Source: MFD04580-c1 sp963702995 (lineage in GTDB: Bacteria; Planctomycetota; Phycisphaerae; Tepidisphaerales; Tepidisphaeraceae). Taken from it: a DNA stretch of 64,000 nt. The stretch is taken from assembly GCA_963702995.1 (NCBI GenBank), contig OY969783.1:4340001-4404000 (forward strand), written 5' to 3'. Positions 1-9,866 of this stretch are shown here, in pieces (positions within the stretch are counted from its first letter, which is position 1; the number at the start of each line of letters is the position of its first letter). The notes beneath the pieces are model-generated. The model saw only the letters and a program-made list of their open reading frames with translations, did not search any database and had not been told where the DNA came from. A program made the position numbers and the translations under genes.

Positions 1-110
1 CGCCGGTGCCCCCACCGGCGGTGTTGCCGACCCCGTAAAACGCCCGCCGGCGAGGGAACCGGCGGCACGTCGGAAAGCACCAATGCGCACCCGCCTTATT
101 GCCTGGAATG
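1..110. repeat. Dispersed repeat family A, copy 1 (cut by window edge)
   Basis: This stretch of about 110 bp aligns along its whole length with 40701-40807. Shared blocks include CACCGGCGGTGT, CGGCACGTCGGA and GCGCACCCGC, and both copies end in TTGCCTGG. The core has short self-complementary GGTGCC/CACCGG arms. Neither copy carries an open frame that looks coding. It is probably a non-autonomous dispersed element. Confidence 0.7.
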
Positions 111-171
111 GACCACCCGGTTCAGGTGATGTGCGGAAGGCCGGGGGGCCGATCGGCTTCGGACGGACGTC

Positions 172-892
172 CTACGCGACCAGTTCCAGCGCCTCAGCAT
201 GCGTGACATTGATGTCAACCACGATCCCGAGCACCTCTTCGAGCAGCCGGAACTTCTTTCGGCGGCCGTAGACGCGGCGGGCCTTGGGGCACTCTTCGTT
301 GAGGTAGCAGGTCACCTTCAGGGTCTGCCCGATCAGCGCGAAGACAAGTTGAGGGGACTGGACAACGCGGCCGTCCAATGCGTCGGCCGCCCGAAGCAGG
401 GCGAGGATCACCCGCATCCGCTCGGCGTCATCGCCGCGCACCAGCACGTCATCGTGGCCGGCGTCAGGCACCGCCCCTTTGTGGTACAGCGTGAGGTAGG
501 CAAGCAGGCGGCGCTCGAGTCCTCCCCAGGGGCAGGCTTTGCTCCGCGAGGATCATTCGCGCGCCCACTTCAGGGTGCGTTTTATCATCGACGGCACGGC
601 CGACGTCGTGGACGGCCGCACCCAGGCGAAGCAGGCGCAGATCGCCCTCGTTAAGGTGATGAAGCGGGCGAGTCAGATCGAACAGCTTGGTGCAGATGGC
701 GGCGACGCGGCGCTCGTGCGCGACCGTCCCCAGCCGCCGAGCGACCCAGGCTTCGACGGCGATGGCTTTCGGGCAGGGCTGGCTGTTCTGAGCGGCGCGG
801 GTAACGTCGGGGCTGGATGAGCGACGGCGGCCGCCCCGCAGCGGCTCACGAGGAGCGGCTGAGTGGCGAACTGTGCGACGGCGGGACGGCAT
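172..892 (-). CDS. HD-domain protein resembling the C-terminal domain of Ppx/GppA phosphatases (frameshifted)
   Basis: The first part reads on from a VAHERRVAAICTKLFD helix into HDVGRAV and HPEVGARMI. This is the HD signature of the helical C-terminal domain of exopolyphosphatase/pppGpp phosphatase proteins. The downstream part (LVRGDDAERM, LLRAADALDGR) matches the rest of that domain but lies in another frame. The frame changes near 520-530 in a GGGG run; dropping one G gives a continuous LGGLERRLLAYLTLYHKG segment. I chose the ATG at 892 because GGGAGAG lies just upstream; a start at 949 is possible. No N-terminal actin-like phosphatase domain is present, so this is a stand-alone HD protein of about 240 residues, probably a metal-dependent phosphohydrolase. 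The substrate is unknown. Confidence 0.6.
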
Positions 893-1455
893 CGACTCTC
901 CCGGTAACACTGCTCCGGTCGGATGCCCGATGCGGCAGGCGGGGGGCAACCTCCCTCAAGCCGGCATGGCTCGATCGAACTCCGTCGATCGTCCCTCACT
1001 CCGCGGGCAAAAGCGACGACACCCGGACCCGAAGCACTCGGTCCAAACGTCTCGCTTCATCGGCCACGGGCGGGCACCCTACCGCTCATCGGGGAGAGGG
1101 TACTCGCCCATTATTAAACTTACATGAGCGTTTGATAAACCGAAGCCGCCCAAGCCAGACTCCCATCACCCGGCCACCCAAAGGTTATCGACCGGTTTGT
1201 GGACGGGCGTCCAGAAAGCATTCCGGGCGGGGTGCAGCGATCTGTGTGGCGGCGCCCCTTCAAGGCGTCCGGCGCGGTTCAATACGCCACGGTGTGACGC
1301 GGCGTGGTGAACCGCGCCGGCCATCGCCCTCGCGAGGCCGCGCCGTCGGCCGCCAGGATCCCCAGCCGCCAGCCTGCGGAGCAGGGTGACGCTAGAATCC
1401 GAGCCACTCGCCTGTGCGGGCGGGATCTGTCGGGCGATCAGCAGCGGGAAGATCG
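893..1455. other. Intergenic region with a palindrome
   Basis: This divergent spacer holds no convincing gene. It has a short A/T-rich patch around 1110-1142 and a long inverted repeat at 1271-1318, listed separately. The promoters of the two divergent genes should lie here, but no clear -35/-10 pair could be picked out. Confidence 0.5.
1271..1318. repeat. Inverted repeat, family G copy 1
   Basis: The arms GGCGCGGTTCAATACGCC and GGCGTGGTGAACCGCGCC are near-perfect reverse complements around a GACGC-type centre. A shorter relative, GGCGTGGTTCACCACGCC, lies at 12560-12577 behind another gene. Confidence 0.6.
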
Positions 1456-2445
1456 ATGAGCCTTTTCAAGCACGTACCGGCCGACGAGTCGCGGGCGATC
1501 GCATTCTCGCTGATGGCCGGCGTGGGGCTGACGATCCTGAAGTTCGTCGCTTACTTTATCACCGGCTCTTCCACGGTCTTTACCGACGCGATGGAATCGA
1601 TTGTCAATATCGCGGCCGCCATCTTCGCGGCTTATTCACTCTCCATGGCCCACCGGCCGGCCGATGCCGACCATCCCTACGGCCACGGCAAGATCGAGTT
1701 CCTCTCCGCCGGGTTTGAAGGGGGCATGGTGTTGCTTGCGTCGGTCGTCGCCACCGTCAAGGCGATCGATTCGATCCTCCATGGCGGGAGCGACCTCCAC
1801 TCCGATCAACTGCCGCTCGGGGCGATCCTCATCGCGATCGCACTCGCGGCGAACGGGTGCCTGGGGATTTACCTGGTCCGCTCGGGGCGGCGGAGCGGTT
1901 CGCTCACGCTGGAGGCCGATGGCCATCACCTCCTTAGCGACGCCTGGACGAGCCTGGCGGCGCTGATCGCGATGGTGGTGCTGATCTTCACGCGGTGGCG
2001 CTGGGTGGACCCGGCGGCGGCCATCGTCGTGGCGGTCTACATCGCCATCGTGGGCCTGCGGCTGATGAGCCGTGCCGCCGCCGGCCTGATGGACCGCCAG
2101 GACGAGAGCGACCAGCGTCTCCTTAAGCGGATCCTCGACGCGCACGTCGGCGTGGGGGCGCGCGAACCGGTCATCTGCAACTACCACAAGGTGCGCCACC
2201 GCCACAGCGGCCGCTATCACTGGGTCGATTTCCACGTCGTCGTGCCGTCCGCCTGGGACGTCGATACCGGCCACCGGGTGGCGTCGAAGATCGAAAAGGA
2301 GATCGAGAAGGCGCTGGGTGAAGGGAACGCCACGGCGCATGTTGAGCCGTGCATCCGCGCCGATTGCCCCCGGTGCCACCCGACATTGGAGGGCGCCCCG
2401 CAACCCGCCGCGGGCGACCGGGCCGGCGCGGTTCCGGCGCCCTGA
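1456..2445 (+). CDS. Cation diffusion facilitator (CDF) family metal efflux transporter
   Basis: This 329-residue integral membrane protein has the CDF layout. Hydrophobic helices begin around residue 12, and TDAMESIVNI sits in TM2. HPYGHGKIEF follows at about residue 73, and the second metal-site helix carries EADGHHLLSDAWTS at about residue 153. A cytoplasmic C-terminal domain carries an HKVRHRHSG segment and a cysteine-containing tail (CIRADCPRCHP). The family exports divalent cations such as zinc, cobalt, iron or manganese in exchange for protons; the metal here cannot be assigned. The start at 1456 gives MSLFKHVP, the usual short cytoplasmic N-terminus. The gene stands alone. Confidence 0.9.
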   Translation: MSLFKHVPADESRAIAFSLMAGVGLTILKFVAYFITGSSTVFTDAMESIVNIAAAIFAAYSLSMAHRPADADHPYGHGKIEFLSAGFEGGMVLLASVVATVKAIDSILHGGSDLHSDQLPLGAILIAIALAANGCLGIYLVRSGRRSGSLTLEADGHHLLSDAWTSLAALIAMVVLIFTRWRWVDPAAAIVVAVYIAIVGLRLMSRAAAGLMDRQDESDQRLLKRILDAHVGVGAREPVICNYHKVRHRHSGRYHWVDFHVVVPSAWDVDTGHRVASKIEKEIEKALGEGNATAHVEPCIRADCPRCHPTLEGAPQPAAGDRAGAVPAP

Positions 2446-3003
2446 CAGCGCCAACGCTCGGTGCGGACGGGCCGATCGCTGATCGCGTTTCAGTTGGCCT
2501 TGCCGGGCTGGCCGCCGCGCCTCGGGCGCCGCTTCGTGTGCGCGGGTCGCGGAAAAAGGTGGATAACGCACGGGAAAACCGACGATTTGATCGCTGAGGC
2601 GAGTTTTCCACCGGAAAATCCGCGTTTTTTAGCGCGGGCCATTGAAACCCCCTGATTTTGCGATACGTTGAGTCGCGTTCCATCGGGTTCGGGGCGTTCA
2701 CCGATGGAAAGCGGGCGTCGCCTTCCTCACAGGCGCGACCAACGGCTCCGCGGCTTTTCTTGTCTCAGCGGGATGGGCACGTCACGAGACGATCCGATGC
2801 GAAGACAACCTGGCCTGTTCGATCGAAGCGCGCGAACTGCGGCGCTTCGACCTCGGCCTCTTTGCCGTGGGCAGGCATGCCGTGCGCCGCTCCGGCGGTC
2901 GTGACGACGCCGATTGCGACGCTCGATGGAAGCGGGGCCTTTGGAAGGGCCCCGCAAGACTCAACGAACCGCCCCAGGATCTCTTTGGAAAGGAGACATG
3001 TTT
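2446..3003. other. Intergenic region upstream of the HU-like gene
   Basis: No coding sequence is supported. Small hairpins occur at about 2603-2620 (GTTTTCC-ACC-GGAAAAT) and 2621-2640 (CCGCG...CGCGG around a T-rich loop). A single DnaA-box-like GGTGGATAA lies near 2559. AGGAG at 2991-2995 is the ribosome binding site for the HU-like gene. Confidence 0.45.
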
Positions 3004-3321
3004 ATGGCCAAAGCAGCAGCACCGACGAAGCCGATGACCAAGTCGGAGATGGCCGCCAAGCTGGCGGAGACCGTGGGCATCAGCAAGAAGCAGGTGTCCC
3101 AGTTCTTCCAGGCCCAGGCCGAACTCGCGTACAAGCACGCCAAGAACAGCTTCGTCATCCCTGGCATCGGTAAGCTCGTCCTCAGCGAGAGCCCCGCCCG
3201 GGAGATGGTGATGCGTTTTGGGCCGAAGATCGGCCAGACCGTCAAGGTCCCCAAGCGGAAGAAACTCAAGTTCCGCGTCGCCAAGGCCGCCAAGGACGCG
3301 ATCCTCGGCGCGAAGAAGTAA
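3004..3321 (+). CDS. HU/IHF-family DNA-binding protein with a divergent beta-arm
   Basis: This basic protein of 105 residues binds and bends DNA in the nucleoid. MTKSEMAAKLAET, SKKQVSQFF and FVIPGIGKLVL match the HU helical body, and FRVAKAAKDAIL is the typical C-terminal helix. A short Ala/Pro/Lys N-terminal tail precedes the fold. The arm region reads AREMVMRFGPKIGQTVKVPKRK; it lacks the canonical RNPxTG sequence whose proline intercalates into DNA, so bending may differ from E. coli HU. AGGAG at 2991-2995 is eight bases from the ATG at 3004 but only two from the ATG at 2998, which decides the start. A strong hairpin follows at 3413-3443. Confidence 0.85.
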   Translation: MAKAAAPTKPMTKSEMAAKLAETVGISKKQVSQFFQAQAELAYKHAKNSFVIPGIGKLVLSESPAREMVMRFGPKIGQTVKVPKRKKLKFRVAKAAKDAILGAKK

Positions 3322-3412
3322 GCCGAAGTGAGCGGCCGACGTGCGATGCGCAAGCAGCAACGCGCGATGAACGCACTGGCCGCGAAGTGATTGGACTCTC
3401 GCTCTGGATTCT

Positions 3413-3443
3413 GGAAAGGGCCGCGTGCTTCGCGGCCCTTTCC
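3413..3443 (+). terminator. Hairpin terminator after the HU-like gene
   Basis: A 13-bp perfect stem, GGAAAGGGCCGCG pairing with CGCGGCCCTTTCC, surrounds a TGCTT loop. Only a weak CCTTT tract follows, so it is a GC-type hairpin rather than a classic T-run terminator. It lies about 90 bp after the HU-like stop codon. Confidence 0.6.
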
Positions 3444-3621
3444 CTTTGGCGTAGCCCCCGGCCGACATTCTGTCGGAATCGCATCCGTCCCGCAGACCCA
3501 AAAGAGGCTCAGCCCGCTTGAAAATGCGGTCGCGTTTATTCTGGTATGGGCGTTGCCCTATGAAGGCGGTGCGTCGGTTGGTTCGTTCCGGCCGCACCGT
3601 TCCTTCTATCAGGAGATCACC

Positions 3622-4119
3622 ATGGCCAGCATCCCCTCTGATATCAGTATCGACGCGACGACGATCGCACCCGGGCCGAGCATGGACAACTCCGTCGCAC
3701 AGCTCAATGTTCTGCTTCGCGGCGAGATTTCGGCGGCCGAGACGTACCGAATGGCGATCGACCGAATCGCCTCATCCGACCAGGCGACGCACGCCGGGCT
3801 TCTTCGGGAGATCCAGGAGGAGCATGGCCGCGCCGCCCAAGGCCTGCGCGACCGCGTCCTGGAGTTGGGCGGCGAGGCTTCCGATACGTCCGGGGCATGG
3901 GGCATCTGGGCCAAGACCGTCCAGGCGACCATGAGCCTGCTCGGCGATGCGTCAAGCCTCAAGGCGTTGAAGGAAGGCGAAGAGCACGGCCTGAAGGAGT
4001 ACCAGGACGCCCTCGCCGCCGTCGATAACAGCTCGGCCCAACTGGTTCAGAACCAGTTCATCCCGGCCCAGCAGCGGCATATCAATGTGCTGGACCAATT
4101 GATTAGCTCGGTCGTCTAA
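3622..4119 (+). CDS. DUF2383 / PA2169-family four-helix-bundle protein
   Basis: This is a 165-residue helical protein. The core begins with VAQLNVLLRGEISAAETYRMAI and continues with EIQEEHGRAAQGLRDRVLELGG, then WGIWAKTVQ, and a final QRHINVLDQLI helix. Glu and His residues in ExxH-like positions fit the ferritin-like fold of the DUF2383 family, which is often linked to stress conditions; no enzymatic role is proven. AGGAG at 3611-3615 supports the ATG at 3622. It is a single-gene unit between the hairpin and a spacer containing a family F fragment. Confidence 0.75.
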   Translation: MASIPSDISIDATTIAPGPSMDNSVAQLNVLLRGEISAAETYRMAIDRIASSDQATHAGLLREIQEEHGRAAQGLRDRVLELGGEASDTSGAWGIWAKTVQATMSLLGDASSLKALKEGEEHGLKEYQDALAAVDNSSAQLVQNQFIPAQQRHINVLDQLISSVV

Positions 4120-4160
4120 TATTACATCGCCAGCCATGTACGGCGGCATCGTGAAGCAAG

Positions 4161-4195
4161 TCGAAATCCGAAGCACGAAATCCGAAGGAATAAGC
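4161..4195. repeat. Family F repeat fragment (AAATCCGAAGCACGAAATCCGAAGG)
   Basis: The spacer contains AAATCCGAAGCACGAAATCCG, itself an internal direct repeat of AAATCCGAAG. The same motif, GCACGAAATCCGAAGGAAT, recurs at 35401-35419 with an inverted copy further on. It appears to be half of that element. Confidence 0.6.
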
Positions 4196-4381
4196 AAGCG
4201 GCAAAGAAGAAACTGGAAACTGAATGCACGCGACTGCGGCGTTTTCCGCTTCGTCTACTTTTCAGCCTCCTTTAGATTTCATGGTCCGGATTTGCCCCGC
4301 GCCGAAGGCTTCAAAGTGACACCAGCGCTGTAGTGCTAAGCGGGGGTCGCGAAAGACTCGCAAGCGTGGCAAAATGGCCCC

Positions 4382-5422
4382 ATGCGATATCGGCCCCTTG
4401 GCAGCAGCGGGTATGAGATTTCAATTGTCTCGCTTGGGTGCTGGGCGATCGTTGGCGGGTTCAACTGGGGCCCGCAGGATGAAGCGGACTCGCTTGACAC
4501 CATCGCCGCCGCCCTCGACGCGGGCATCAACTTCTTCGATACGGCCGAGCTCTATGGCGAGGGGCGTTCCGAACAGCTCCTCGCCAAAGGGCTCGGTCGT
4601 CGACGCGACGGAATCCTCATCGCCAGCAAGGTCGCCGATACCCACCTCGAGCCCACGCAGATTGTCGAAGCGTGCGAGCGAAGCCTGAAGAACCTCGCCA
4701 CCGATCGGATCGACCTCTACCAGATGCACTGGCCGAGCAAATCGGTCCCGCTCGATGATTCGATCGACGCACTGCTGAAGCTGAAGCAGCAAGGCAAGAT
4801 TCGTCAGATCGGAGTAAGTAACTTCGGAGCGAAGTGGCTTGACGCGCTCGGCGAAGCGGCCGCAAGGCGGATCGGCCATCACGCGCTGGCGGGAGAGTTG
4901 TGCGTAAGCAACCAGGTGATTTACAGCCTACTGACGCGATCGATCGAGTTTGATGTCCAACCGAAGTGCCTGGCCGCCGGGCTCGGCATTCTCTGCTATT
5001 CCCCTTTGGCTCAAGGGCTGCTGGCCGGGAAGTTTGCCTCGGCGGACGATGTGCCCGTGGACCGGGCGCGGACTCGCCACTTCAACAAGTCGCGGCCGTT
5101 GACCCGCCACGGCGAAGAGGGATGCGAGGCGGAGACCTTCGCCGCCATCACGCACGTCAAACAGATTGCCGCCGAGATCGGCGCCCCCATGGCCGATGTC
5201 GCCCTCGCCTGGTGCCTGCACCAGCCTGCGGTAAGTTCCATCATCGCCGGGGCTCGGAACCGTAAGCAGGTCGAGGAGAACGTCCGGGCGGCTAACCTTC
5301 ATCTGGCCGACGCCCACCTCGCCGCGCTGGCGGCCGCCACCGATCCGGTCAAGCAGGCGCTGGGCCCAACATCGACCTATGGGTCGGCGGGGACAAATCG
5401 CGCGCGTAAAAGGATTTCGTAG
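4382..5422 (+). CDS. Aldo/keto reductase
   Basis: This is a 346-residue NADPH-dependent oxidoreductase of the AKR superfamily. The catalytic tetrad is visible: Asp in NFFDTAELYGEG, the following Tyr, Lys in LIASKV, and His in LYQMHWP. The C-terminal part has the cofactor-binding segment SSIIAGARNRKQVEENV. LGCWAIVGGFNWG near the N-terminus places it with the YajO/general-stress type group, which reduces aldehydes or ketones. The physiological substrate is unknown. It is monocistronic and convergent with the DUF1552 gene. Confidence 0.88.
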   Translation: MRYRPLGSSGYEISIVSLGCWAIVGGFNWGPQDEADSLDTIAAALDAGINFFDTAELYGEGRSEQLLAKGLGRRRDGILIASKVADTHLEPTQIVEACERSLKNLATDRIDLYQMHWPSKSVPLDDSIDALLKLKQQGKIRQIGVSNFGAKWLDALGEAAARRIGHHALAGELCVSNQVIYSLLTRSIEFDVQPKCLAAGLGILCYSPLAQGLLAGKFASADDVPVDRARTRHFNKSRPLTRHGEEGCEAETFAAITHVKQIAAEIGAPMADVALAWCLHQPAVSSIIAGARNRKQVEENVRAANLHLADAHLAALAAATDPVKQALGPTSTYGSAGTNRARKRIS

Positions 5423-5566
5423 GGCACGCATGCCGCCCAGCGCCGCCCACCCGTCAGGCCAATCGTTTGCCGAATGATGGAGGTCGCCCAGGCCCACTAC
5501 GCGAAGGACCAACACCCGCGGCGCGCGATGCGTCCCCTGCCAAGCCGAAGCCGCACACCGGGCGGT

Positions 5567-6979
5567 TCAAGCCTTGAGGCCCGCCAGACGGCCGGTGCTG
5601 TCGCCGAATCGCTCGGCTTTCACGCCCAGGCCGTCCATCATCGACAGGTAGAGATTGCACAGCGGCGTCCCGCGGTCGTAGCGGATATGGCGGCCGGGGG
5701 TGATCAGTCCGTTCGCTTTGCCGGCAACGAGGATTGGCAGGTCAAGGTGGCTATGCCGATCGCCATCGCTGATGCCGCTGCCGTACACGATCATGCTGTG
5801 GTCGAGCAGAGTCCCGTTCCCTTCCTTGACGGATTTCATCCGCTCCAGGAAGTAGGCCAGCTGGGTGACGTTGAAGAAGTCGATCTTGCGGATCGCCGAC
5901 AGTTTGGATTCGTCGTGGCCATGGTGGCTGACGGTGTGGTGGCCATCGGTGACGCCGGCCTCGCGATAGACGCGGTTGGACCCTTCGTGCGCCACCATGA
6001 GCGTGCTGATTCGCGTCACGTCCATCTGGAAGGCCAGGACGAGCATGTCGCACATGAGCTTCATGTGCTCGGAGATCTCGGTGGGGATCCCCTCGGGGCG
6101 GCGGGCGCCGTAGTCCGCGGGCTTGGGCCCTTCCTTCTGGGTCATCTGCTGAATGCGGGCGACTTCGATCCGCTTCTCGATCTCGCGGATGCTGGTGCTG
6201 AACTCGTCGAGCTTGCGCTGGTCGGAGACGCCCAGCCGCCGGTTGAGCCGGGCGGAGTCGTCGGCGACAAAATCGAGGATGCTCTTGCGGAACATCAGAC
6301 GCTTCGCCTGGGATTCCTTCGCGTCGCGGTCGCTGGCGCTGCCAAAGAGCCGATCAAAGACCGATGCCGGGTCCACTTCCTTCGGCAGGGGGGTGTGATC
6401 ATCGCGCCAGGAGAGGTTGGTCACGTATGCGCAGCTATAGCCGGAATCGCAGTTGCCGGCGGTCTGGTCTTTGTCGAGGCCCAGTTCGAGCGACGGCAGG
6501 CGCGTTCGCCCGCCGATCTGGTTCGCCATGAGCTGATCGACCGAGATGCCGAGCTTGATGTCCTTGCCGTTGGTCTTGTACGGGTGGACGCCGGTCAGGA
6601 AGGCGGCCGCCGAGCGGGCGTGGTCGCCGCCGCCGTCGCCATGGGCACGAGCATTCTCCTGGGCCAGGCCGGAGAGCACGAGCAGGTCGTCCTTTACCTT
6701 GGCCAGCGGGGCGAGGGTCTTGGAGAGCTCGAAGCCGGCGCCTTCGGTCGCGGGCGTCCAGTCCGGGACGCTGACGCCGTTGGGGAGGAAGATGAACGCC
6801 GTCCGCAGGGGCGGCACGGCCGCCGTCGCGCTCGACGCCTTGGCTCCGAGCCCGCCGATCGCTTCCGCCGCCGACGCGACGCCGCCGAGTGGGGCCATGG
6901 ACTCGAGCAAGGGAAGGGCCATCGAAACGCCCAACCCTCGGAGCATGGTGCGACGCGAAAGCGTGAACTTAGCGCTCAT
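5567..6979 (-). CDS. DUF1552 domain-containing exported protein
   Basis: This protein of about 470 residues begins with a twin-arginine-like signal (LSRRTMLRGLGVSMALPLLE) and has the DUF1552 landmarks FLPNGVSVPDWTP, FLTGVHPYKT, HHTVSHHGHDE and DHSMIVYGSGISDGDRHSH. These resemble a secreted, metal-binding sulfatase/phosphatase-like fold. In planctomycetes DUF1552 genes almost always sit beside a DUF1592 cytochrome gene, as here, and both are on the minus strand in that order. The pair is presumed to act together outside the cytoplasm in polymer or redox metabolism, but the reaction is not known. The ATG at 6979 is preferred over the TTG at 6982. Confidence 0.85.
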   Translation of the reverse strand: MSAKFTLSRRTMLRGLGVSMALPLLESMAPLGGVASAAEAIGGLGAKASSATAAVPPLRTAFIFLPNGVSVPDWTPATEGAGFELSKTLAPLAKVKDDLLVLSGLAQENARAHGDGGGDHARSAAAFLTGVHPYKTNGKDIKLGISVDQLMANQIGGRTRLPSLELGLDKDQTAGNCDSGYSCAYVTNLSWRDDHTPLPKEVDPASVFDRLFGSASDRDAKESQAKRLMFRKSILDFVADDSARLNRRLGVSDQRKLDEFSTSIREIEKRIEVARIQQMTQKEGPKPADYGARRPEGIPTEISEHMKLMCDMLVLAFQMDVTRISTLMVAHEGSNRVYREAGVTDGHHTVSHHGHDESKLSAIRKIDFFNVTQLAYFLERMKSVKEGNGTLLDHSMIVYGSGISDGDRHSHLDLPILVAGKANGLITPGRHIRYDRGTPLCNLYLSMMDGLGVKAERFGDSTGRLAGLKA

Positions 6980-7167
6980 CAATGGACCTCTTCCAAGTGC
7001 CCTTCAAGCGGGGCTGCTGAACCTAACGGAAATGCTCATCCAACGGGCCGGAGGAGGACAAGCACCTGACCGGCAATTGACTCGATATAACGACAGCAAC
7101 GGTATAACAGACTGTACGTCGGCCGCCAGCCAAATGTTGAGACGATCGAAGGCTCCAACAAGGCGTC

Positions 7168-7216
7168 ACTGCGGCGCCATGCGGCGCGATGCGGCGCGAT
7201 GCGGCGCCATGCGGCG
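7168..7216. repeat. Tandem repeat, 10-bp unit
   Basis: Four to five copies of ATGCGGCGCG/ATGCGGCGCC lie head to tail between the DUF1592 and DUF1552 genes. They could form nested hairpins because the unit contains GGCGCC. Confidence 0.7.
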
Positions 7217-7251
7217 GCCGCAATCCCATCGGCACAAGACCGCCAGAGCCG

Positions 7252-9866
7252 TTACTTGCCGGCGCCCGCGGCCTTCTCGGGAGCCTTGGCAGGGGCGGCC
7301 TTCAGGTCGGCCGCCCGCTTGTCCTTGATCGCCTGCGGCTCTTCGTAGGGTCGGCGCTTCTGAAACGCATCGCTTTTCACCACGCCGAGCACCAGCGCAG
7401 AAAATCGGTAATCGCTTTTAGCAGCGTCAGTTGTGACGTCCTTGATGGTGCAGGTGTCGTCAAACTCCATCCCGCGGCCCAGGCCGTAGGTGAGCAGCTT
7501 CTCAACCACGCAGCCGACCACTTCCGACTTGCGGGACATCAGGTTCGCTTTCAGCCCGTCCACTCCCTGGAGCACCTCACCTTCGGGGAGGGTGCCTGTG
7601 GAATCGACGTCGAACTTGCCGTCCCGGTCGCGCCAGCCGCCGATGGCGTCGAAGTTCTCGAGCGAGAACCCGATGGCGTCCATCCTCACATGGCAGGAGG
7701 CACAGGTCGGGTCGGCCCGATGCTGTTCCAGGCGTTTGCGGACGGAGGCGACTTCAGCATCCTTCCGCTTGTCCGGCAGCGCCGGCACGTCGGCCGGCGG
7801 GGGGGGCGGCGGGGTACCCAGGATCTGCTCCAGGATGTACTTGCCTCGCTTGACCGGGCTCGTCCGATTCGGCATGGCGGTGATCGTCAGGACGCTCGCC
7901 TGGGTCAGCACGCCGCCGCGATGGGCGCGAGCACGACCGGCACGCCGTCGGCAGCATCGCTTGACCCGGTTCTCTTGAAAATGACTTTGCGGAACTCTTT
8001 CCCGCGAACGCCGTCGATCCCGTAGTGCCGGGCGAGGCGCTCATTCAGGAACGTGTAATCCGAATCGATCAGGTCAATCACGCTCCGGTCTTCGCGAATG
8101 ATCGACTCCAGGAACATCTCGGTCTCGCGCTTCATGGCGAAGCGGAGGGCGCCATCGAACTTGGGGAAAAGGGTCGCGTCCGGGGTCGCATCGGCCAGCA
8201 GCCGCAGCTCGAGCCATTGCCCGGCGAAGTTGGTGACGAGCGACTGGGCCTTTCCGTCCTTGAGCATCCGCTTGACCTGCTGATCCATCACGCCCGGCTG
8301 CCGCAGCTTGCCGGCGGCCGCCAGGTCGAACAACTCCTGGTCGGGCATGCTGCCCCACAGGAAGTAGCTCATCCGGGTCGCGAGCTCGTACTCGCTGATG
8401 AGGTGGGCCGGGGCGGAATTGCGCGGCGCTTTGGGGTCGGTCGGCGGGTCAACCTCGATCCGGTAGAGGAAGTGGGGCGAAACCAGGACGCCTTCCAGCG
8501 CGATCTTCACGCCCACCTCGAAGCGCTCCCCCTGCTGTCGGGCGAGGCGATAGAGCCCCATCAGCCCATCGACCTCATCCGCGGGGGCGGGTCGGCGGAA
8601 CGCCCGGGTCGCGAAGCTGGCGATCAGCTCGCGGGCGCAGGCCTCTTCGTTGGAAGGCCTGTCTGGCATCTTGTAGAAGATCCGCTTGTGGGTCTGCGGC
8701 GGCGGCGGCGGGCCGACGTCGATCGGGCCGATGATCTTGATGTCGTCCACGTAGAGGTTTCGGTCGCCGCGCTTGGACTTGTCGGGGCTGTCGCCGTTGT
8801 ACTCGTCGTTGATGAAACCGGCGGCGATGCGGTGCTGGCCGCCCGCCACCTTGGTGCGAATACGATATTCCTTGGGCCGGTTGCGGGTGTTGGCGACATC
8901 GAAGGTCGTCACGACGGTGTCGTCCACCTTCAGGGTCATCCTCGCTGGTTCGCTGCCAAACTTGTCCTGGCTCGCGGAGATCACGAACTCGTACGGCCCT
9001 TCGGTCACAAAGTTGATCCGGGTGTACACCTCGCCATTGGTGGAGAGGTCGCCGCCGGAATTGCCGGTCCCCGTCGCCTTCATCACCTTGGTTTCGAAGT
9101 CGCGGGTGCGGCTGGCGAAGGGGTTATCCAGCATCATCGCCTTGTCGAACACCTGTTCGGCCGACGCCAGGTACTTTTCGGCAAGCAGGGGCGACATCGT
9201 CAAAACGTCGGCAATGTTGTCGAAGCCGTAGCCCGTGTCGTCAGCGGGGAAATCTTTAGCAGGCTCGAAATCCTCAATCCCGACGAGGTCGCGGATGGTG
9301 TTGTTGTACTCGCTGCGATTCAGACGCCGGATCGCCACGCGGCCGGGGTCCCTGGGGCCGGTGCAATCGCAGTGCGTCATCGCGTCGCGAATCCAGACGG
9401 TGACGGCGTTCACGTCGCTCGCCGCAGGCTGCGGCTTCTCTTCCGGGGGCATCGCGTGCTGGCTCAGGACGTCCGAGATGGTGGTCCAGGTGCGGCGATC
9501 GGCCTGGATCTCCTTGACGCTGGTGTACCGGTCCAGCGTGAAGTCCCCTTTGTGTTTGCCGTTGGCATGGCATGAGTTGCAATGCTGGGCGAGGAAGGGC
9601 TTCACCTGCGAATCGAATTGGAGCGCGATCGATTCATTGGTGACCGGCGCCATTGCGGCCGGGAGCGACAGGGTGGGGGCCTTTTTCGCAGTCGCCGCCG
9701 ACGCGGCCGCCGGAGCACCCATCAGGCGCCCGCCCCCGGTCAGCAGGAAACAGAAGCCGGCCGCCGACGCCGCCAGTGCGCCGCGCTGTGCCCAACGGGG
9801 TCGTTGGGACCGAGGGACAGACCGATTACGCCGGCTGAAGCCGAATAGGTTGAGCATGAGATTCAT
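7252..9866 (-). CDS. DUF1587/DUF1592/DUF1588/DUF1585 cytochrome-like exported protein (frameshifted)
   Basis: A secreted protein of about 870 residues. In order it has a signal/anchor segment (residues 25-50), a planctomycete cytochrome C-type domain with QHCNSCHANGKHKGDF, DUF1587 (RLNRSEYNNTIRDLVGI), a carbohydrate-binding-like beta domain, DUF1595 (ATRAFRRPA), DUF1592 (YELATRMSYFLWGSMPDQEL), DUF1588 (GVLTQASVLTITAMPNRTSP) and DUF1585 (LLTYGLGRGME). A second heme motif, CASCH, lies in the C-terminal part. The coding frame breaks near 7915-7925: the first frame (7905-9866) ends in VLAPIAAAC while the second (7252-7911) resumes inside the universally conserved RGGVLTQAS. One base has probably been lost or gained. 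It works with the DUF1552 neighbour. Confidence 0.85.

Noticed and set aside
2555..2570. A DnaA-box-like GGTGGATAAC upstream of the HU-like gene.
   Set aside because: A single near-match without an A/T-rich unwinding region or dnaA/dnaN neighbours; not an origin.
5474..7069. A 531-codon plus-strand open frame opposite the DUF1552 gene.
   Set aside because: It is the reverse-strand shadow of a recognised family; its sequence is low-complexity Asp/Gly/Val-rich and matches nothing.
8025..9575. A 516-codon plus-strand open frame opposite the DUF1592 gene.
   Set aside because: Shadow frame caused by high GC; the minus strand has clear conserved domains.
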